From the NCBI GenBank assembly GCA_023230905.1, contig JALNWL010000099.1:1-9162 (forward strand): a stretch of 9,162 bases of DNA, in the 5' to 3' direction. The translations under genes and the position numbers were made by a program. The notes under the pieces are model-generated. The model saw only the letters and a program-made list of their open reading frames with translations, was not told where the DNA came from and did no database searches. Source of the DNA: Syntrophales bacterium. GTDB lineage: Bacteria; Desulfobacterota; Syntrophia; Syntrophales; UBA2251. Shown in pieces: positions 7,131 to 9,162 of the stretch. Numbering within the stretch: the stretch's first letter is position 1; the number at the start of each line of letters is the position of its first letter.

Positions 7131-7159
7131 TTGACAGTAGAACGATGGTTCTATATACG
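7131..7159 (+). promoter_or_regulatory. lexA-like gene promoter, probably leaderless
   Basis: A perfect -35 TTGACA (7131-7136), a 17-base spacer, and -10 TATACG (7154-7159). The expected transcription start, about 7 bases after the -10, falls on or next to the ATG at 7166. There is no room for a ribosome binding site, so the message is probably leaderless. Confidence 0.6.
7138..7153 (+). promoter_or_regulatory. LexA operator, perfect palindrome
   Basis: TAGAAC-GATG-GTTCTA is a perfect 6+4+6 palindrome lying between the -35 and -10 boxes. Its core GAAC-N4-GTTC equals the Gram-positive type SOS box (Bacillus CGAACRNRYGTTCG). Placed here, a bound repressor would block polymerase, which predicts autoregulation of the gene that follows. 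Confidence 0.75.
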
Positions 7160-7165
7160 GGACCC

Positions 7166-7753
7166 ATGAAGGGAAAACGCACCCTCCAGTCGGTCCAGAA
7201 ACTCCTCCTCGCCTTCTTCCGGCAGAACCGGCGCATGCCCTCCTTTTCCGAGATGGTGGATCTGCTGGGCGTCCGGTCCAAAAGCGTCGTGAATTTCTGG
7301 ATCGAGAAGCTCGTCGAGGCCCGGATCCTGGAGAAGGATGGCAAGGGTCATCTGAGCTTCACGAAACAGGCGTTGGCCATCCCCCGGGTCGGCAGCGTTC
7401 AGGCGGGCTTTCCGTCTCCCGAGGAGGAGGTCCTCTCGGATGCGATTTCCATGGACGAATATCTGATCGCCCGGCCGGACGCCTCCTTCCTGTTGCAGGT
7501 CAGCGGCGATTCCATGACCGGGGCGGGCATCATGGAGGGGGATCTGGTCATCATCGAAAAGGGGCGCGCCCCCAAGACCGGCGACATCGTCGTCGCCGAA
7601 GTCGACGGGGAGTGGACGATGAAGTATTTTCAGAAGCGGGGGAGGCAGGTTGTCCTGGTGGCGGCCAATCCCAGATATCCCGACATCCGGCCTCGGTCGG
7701 AACTGCGACTGGGGGGCGTCGTCACCGCCGTGGTCCGGAAATACCACGGATAG
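7166..7753 (+). CDS. lexA: LexA/UmuD-family self-cleaving repressor
   Basis: This is a 195-residue S24-family protein, a transcriptional repressor inactivated by RecA-stimulated self-cleavage after DNA damage. Residues 1-65 form a winged-helix DNA-binding domain (PSFSEMVDLLGVRSKSVVNFWIEKL). The cleavage site is A80-G81 in VQAGFPSP. The catalytic dyad is S116 (SGDSM) and K153 (EWTMKYF). The C-terminal part looks more like UmuD (QAGFPSP, SGDSM, VDGEWTMK) than like E. coli LexA, yet a DNA-binding domain is present, so it acts as a repressor rather than a bare UmuD. No umuC follows. The start at 7166 is preferred: the ATG at 7145 lies inside the operator and upstream of the -10. The operator in its promoter supports an SOS role. 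Whether it is the main LexA or a second regulator of an error-prone polymerase set is uncertain. Confidence 0.9.
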   Translation: MKGKRTLQSVQKLLLAFFRQNRRMPSFSEMVDLLGVRSKSVVNFWIEKLVEARILEKDGKGHLSFTKQALAIPRVGSVQAGFPSPEEEVLSDAISMDEYLIARPDASFLLQVSGDSMTGAGIMEGDLVIIEKGRAPKTGDIVVAEVDGEWTMKYFQKRGRQVVLVAANPRYPDIRPRSELRLGGVVTAVVRKYHG

Positions 7754-7811
7754 CGCTCCGCCAAGGCACCGGTCGGATCCCGCCGGTTGAAATATCAGGA
7801 GGACAGAGACC

Positions 7812-8045
7812 ATGCGTACCACAGCGGCAACGTTACCCGGATACATCGGGCAGCCCGGGGCCACGGCCGTCCGGGCCCTTCCCGGGCAAAGCCGTTTCAA
7901 GCGCTGCCGCCGTCTGACGGCATCCCCGGATTGGGATGAACGCTTCCTTGAGCAGGAGGCATGGATCAACCGGATCTGCGTCGCCGTCGTCACGATGGCC
8001 GGTCTTTACTTCATCCCGGTTCTTATCGGGTCCCTTCTGAAGTAG
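7812..8045 (+). CDS. Small single-pass membrane protein, unknown
   Basis: This 77-residue protein is not recognised. It has a basic, low-complexity first half (RFKRCRR at 29-35), an acidic stretch (WDERFLEQEAW) and one hydrophobic helix at about 55-75 reaching almost to the C-terminus. Such a tail would place the N-terminus in the cytoplasm. An AGGAGG ribosome binding site (7797-7802) supports the start. It follows the lexA-like gene by 58 bases and precedes the peroxiredoxin-like gene by 73, all on one strand, with no clear terminator between, so co-transcription is possible. Confidence 0.6.
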   Translation: MRTTAATLPGYIGQPGATAVRALPGQSRFKRCRRLTASPDWDERFLEQEAWINRICVAVVTMAGLYFIPVLIGSLLK

Positions 8046-8118
8046 GGGCGGCGACGCGTTGCGAGCGGGCCGATGCCGGCCCGGATCGGTTTTCCCACGG
8101 AAAGGAGGCGGTAATCCC

Positions 8119-8622
8119 ATGATGTTCCATTCCGCATTGTTGTCGATTATAGCGTTGGCGACCCTCGCCACGGGCATGCCCGCACCGGAATTCGAGGCGG
8201 TTTCCCAGGACGGGCGCACCGTCCGGCTGTCGGCGTTGCGGGAAAAGGGCCCCGTGATGCTGATCTTCCTGCGGGGGTTCGGCTGACCCTACGCCCGCAA
8301 ACATCTGGGCCAGATGAAACAGGATTTCAAGGAGTTTACGTCGAGAAACGCCACCGTGGTCGTTGTCGCGCCACACGACGCGGAGCAGGTGGCGGCGTAC
8401 TGGAAGAAAGAGGCGCTGCCCATGATCGGCGTTCCCGACGCGGAGGGGAAACTCGCCGATCTTTACGGCCAGGAATGGAAGCTGTTGAAACTCGGGCGGA
8501 TGCCCGCCCTGTTCATGGTGGACCGGGGGGGCGCCGTGGTCTTCGCCCGCTACGGAAAAAGCATGACCGACATCCCGTCGAACGGCGAGATGTTGAAGCT
8601 CCTGGACGGCTTGAGGGAGTAG
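8119..8622 (+). CDS. Peroxiredoxin-like selenoprotein (AhpC/TSA family), UGA at codon 56
   Basis: This thioredoxin-fold redoxin probably reduces peroxides or acts in thiol redox. The frame opens with PAPEFEAVSQDGRTVRLS, typical of AhpC/TSA proteins, and runs to FLRGFG. There it meets TGA (8284-8286), then continues PYARKHLGQM without a frame shift to a stop at 8622. In family members this motif reads RGxxC-P-Y-C-R-x-x-L, so UGA replaces the peroxidatic Cys exactly, which points to selenocysteine (Sec56). The second motif Cys is Ala59, and the whole 167-residue product contains no cysteine. MPALFMVDRGGAVVFARYG is the usual fold end with its cis-Pro region. The first 18 residues are hydrophobic but lack basic residues, so export is uncertain. 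The start at 8119 has AAAGGAGG upstream; a second ATG follows directly. Standard gene callers would break this into two fragments. Confidence 0.88.
8284..8286 (+). other. Probable selenocysteine codon (UGA)
   Basis: In-frame TGA at the position of the peroxidatic Cys of a peroxiredoxin-like protein, flanked by conserved RGFG and PYARKHL. It is read as Sec if SelA, SelB, SelC and SelD are present in the genome, which this window cannot show. Confidence 0.85.
8302..8316 (+). promoter_or_regulatory. Candidate bacterial SECIS hairpin
   Basis: CATCTG (8302-8307), loop GGC (8308-8310), CAGATG (8311-8316): a perfect 6-bp stem starting 16 bases after the UGA, with the apical loop about 22 bases after it. 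G is at the first loop positions. These match the general bacterial SECIS rules (loop roughly 16-37 bases downstream, small loop, G at position 1 or 2). It lies within the coding region, as expected for bacteria. Confidence 0.65.
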
Positions 8623-8649
8623 CGGGGAGACCGGGGAACGCGGCCGTAA

Positions 8650-8687
8650 AGAAACCCCCTTCACGGGGATCCGTGAAGGGGGTTTCT
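8650..8687. terminator. Strong bidirectional intrinsic terminator
   Basis: A perfect 17-bp inverted repeat (8650-8666 with 8671-8687) around the loop GGAT. A-rich and T-rich ends (AGAAAC and GTTTCT) make it usable in both directions. It lies between two convergent genes that end at 8622 and 8733, so it can serve both. Confidence 0.85.
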
Positions 8688-8732
8688 AACAGATCATGAA
8701 AAGGGCGGTTTTATCCGCTGTCCGTGGAGGCC

Positions 8733-8978
8733 TCAGAGGCATTTCCGTCTCAGCCAGGCCTCTTGGTAGAGGCGGCCGATGGTGGTCACGATGGCCAGGA
8801 AGAACAGCCCGAACATGAAGTTGGGCGCCGTTCCCAGCCACTGATCCAGCAAATGTCCGACATAGAGGAACAGGAGGGAGGTGATGACGATCACGAAGCT
8901 CCAGGCGGAAAGCATCAGGACCGGACCGAAGTGCTGCATCTGACGGAGTTGATCTCTTTGCGTTGTTTGGGTCGTCAT
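8733..8978 (-). CDS. AtpI/AtpZ-like small membrane protein (orphan copy 2)
   Basis: This 81-residue protein has two hydrophobic segments (about 18-44 and 50-68). The core FLYVGHLLDQWLGTAP, then FMFGLFFLAIVTTIGRLYQE, matches the copy at 5670 closely. It lacks that copy's long basic tail and ends LRRKCL. The start at 8978 is preceded by GGAAGGAGGAAAG. It follows the partial membrane-protein gene by 63 bases on the same strand, so it probably belongs to that operon and may help assemble or regulate that protein. No ATP synthase gene is visible. Confidence 0.85.
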   Translation of the reverse strand: MTTQTTQRDQLRQMQHFGPVLMLSAWSFVIVITSLLFLYVGHLLDQWLGTAPNFMFGLFFLAIVTTIGRLYQEAWLRRKCL

Positions 8979-9005
8979 GGCTCTTTCCTCCTTCCTCGGT
9001 GTGGC

Positions 9006-9030
9006 GGGGACGGGATCGAATCCCGCCCCC
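9006..9030 (-). other. Intercistronic hairpin between membrane-protein genes
   Basis: On the minus strand an 11-bp stem (plus 9006-9016 with 9020-9030, one G-U pair) closes on a 3-base loop. No T-run follows, so it is more likely an mRNA stability or processing element than a terminator. Confidence 0.45.
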
Positions 9031-9041
9031 TGCGTTTGTTG

Positions 9042-9162
9042 TCAGCTGACGAGGTTTTTCACCATTTCGACGACGGGGTTGGTGAAGAGGGCCATCAGGA
9101 CGGTGTAGAGGGCGAATGCGCCGACCGCCTCGTTGAGGTACATTTTTTCGTATTTGTGTTTG
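9042..9162 (-). CDS. C-terminus of a membrane protein (partial), unidentified
   Basis: Only the last 40 codons are present; the gene continues beyond the window. The visible end reads KHKYEKMYLNEAVGAF, then a hydrophobic helix (ALYTVLMALFTNPVVEMV), and closes NLVS. This looks like the last helix of a multi-pass transporter or ion pump. It is not enough to name the family; a sodium-dependent symporter or other ion-coupled carrier is possible. The AtpI-like gene follows on the same strand. Confidence 0.6.
   Translation of the reverse strand, partial: KHKYEKMYLNEAVGAFALYTVLMALFTNPVVEMVKNLVS

Noticed and set aside
7145..7165. ATG at 7145 as start of the lexA-like gene
   Set aside because: It lies inside the operator and upstream of the -10 box, so it would not be in the message from that promoter.
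9006..9030. tRNA T-arm-like sequence near 9011-9025
   Set aside because: The loop is one base off the T-loop pattern, the conserved G-C closing pair is missing, and no other tRNA arms are present.
8979..9044. UGA readthrough joining the partial membrane gene to the AtpI-like gene
   Set aside because: The 63-base gap happens to be in frame and free of stops, but it contains a strong ribosome binding site before the AtpI-like ATG and no conserved residues, so it is chance.

Overview
GC-rich bacterial DNA, most likely from an anaerobic member of the Desulfobacterota (former Deltaproteobacteria), perhaps near the Syntrophales. This is inferred from the gene mix: a probable selenoprotein, a cysteine-dense ferredoxin-like protein, orphan AtpI-like proteins and a Tat-exported sulfatase. 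There is no rRNA, tRNA, CRISPR array or recognisable insertion sequence.

Layout. (1) 153-3799, minus strand: a three-gene operon. It runs from a bifunctional NAD(P)H-hydrate repair enzyme (nnr), through a four-helix membrane protein of unknown role, to a Tat-exported sulfatase whose frame holds one UGA at codon 324. (2) 3800-4015: a divergent promoter region. (3) 4016-4981, plus: an unusual iron-sulfur protein, convergent with a 62-residue Cys/His protein on the minus strand (5003-5191). (4) 5192-5669: a long intergenic stretch with a near-consensus sigma-54 site, then an AtpI-like membrane protein (plus). (5) 6188-7111: a membrane-anchored alpha/beta hydrolase. (6) 7166-7753: a LexA/UmuD-type self-cleaving repressor. 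Its promoter contains a perfect GAAC-N4-GTTC operator and appears to give a leaderless mRNA. (7) 7812-8622: a small membrane protein, then a peroxiredoxin-like protein read through a UGA at codon 56, with a candidate bacterial SECIS hairpin just downstream. (8) 8650-8687: a strong two-way terminator. (9) 8733-9162, minus: a second AtpI-like protein behind the C-terminus of an unidentified membrane protein.

The main point is the pair of in-frame UGA codons. The one at 8284-8286 sits exactly where peroxiredoxin-like proteins carry the peroxidatic Cys, has a suitable hairpin, and lies in a protein with no cysteine, so selenocysteine is well supported. The one at 657-659 sits at a non-catalytic position where sulfatases usually have Trp or Leu, and no convincing hairpin is visible. 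There, a nonsense mutation, a base error or unusual recoding must be weighed. At least five other genes here end in TGA, so UGA is not simply reassigned to an amino acid.
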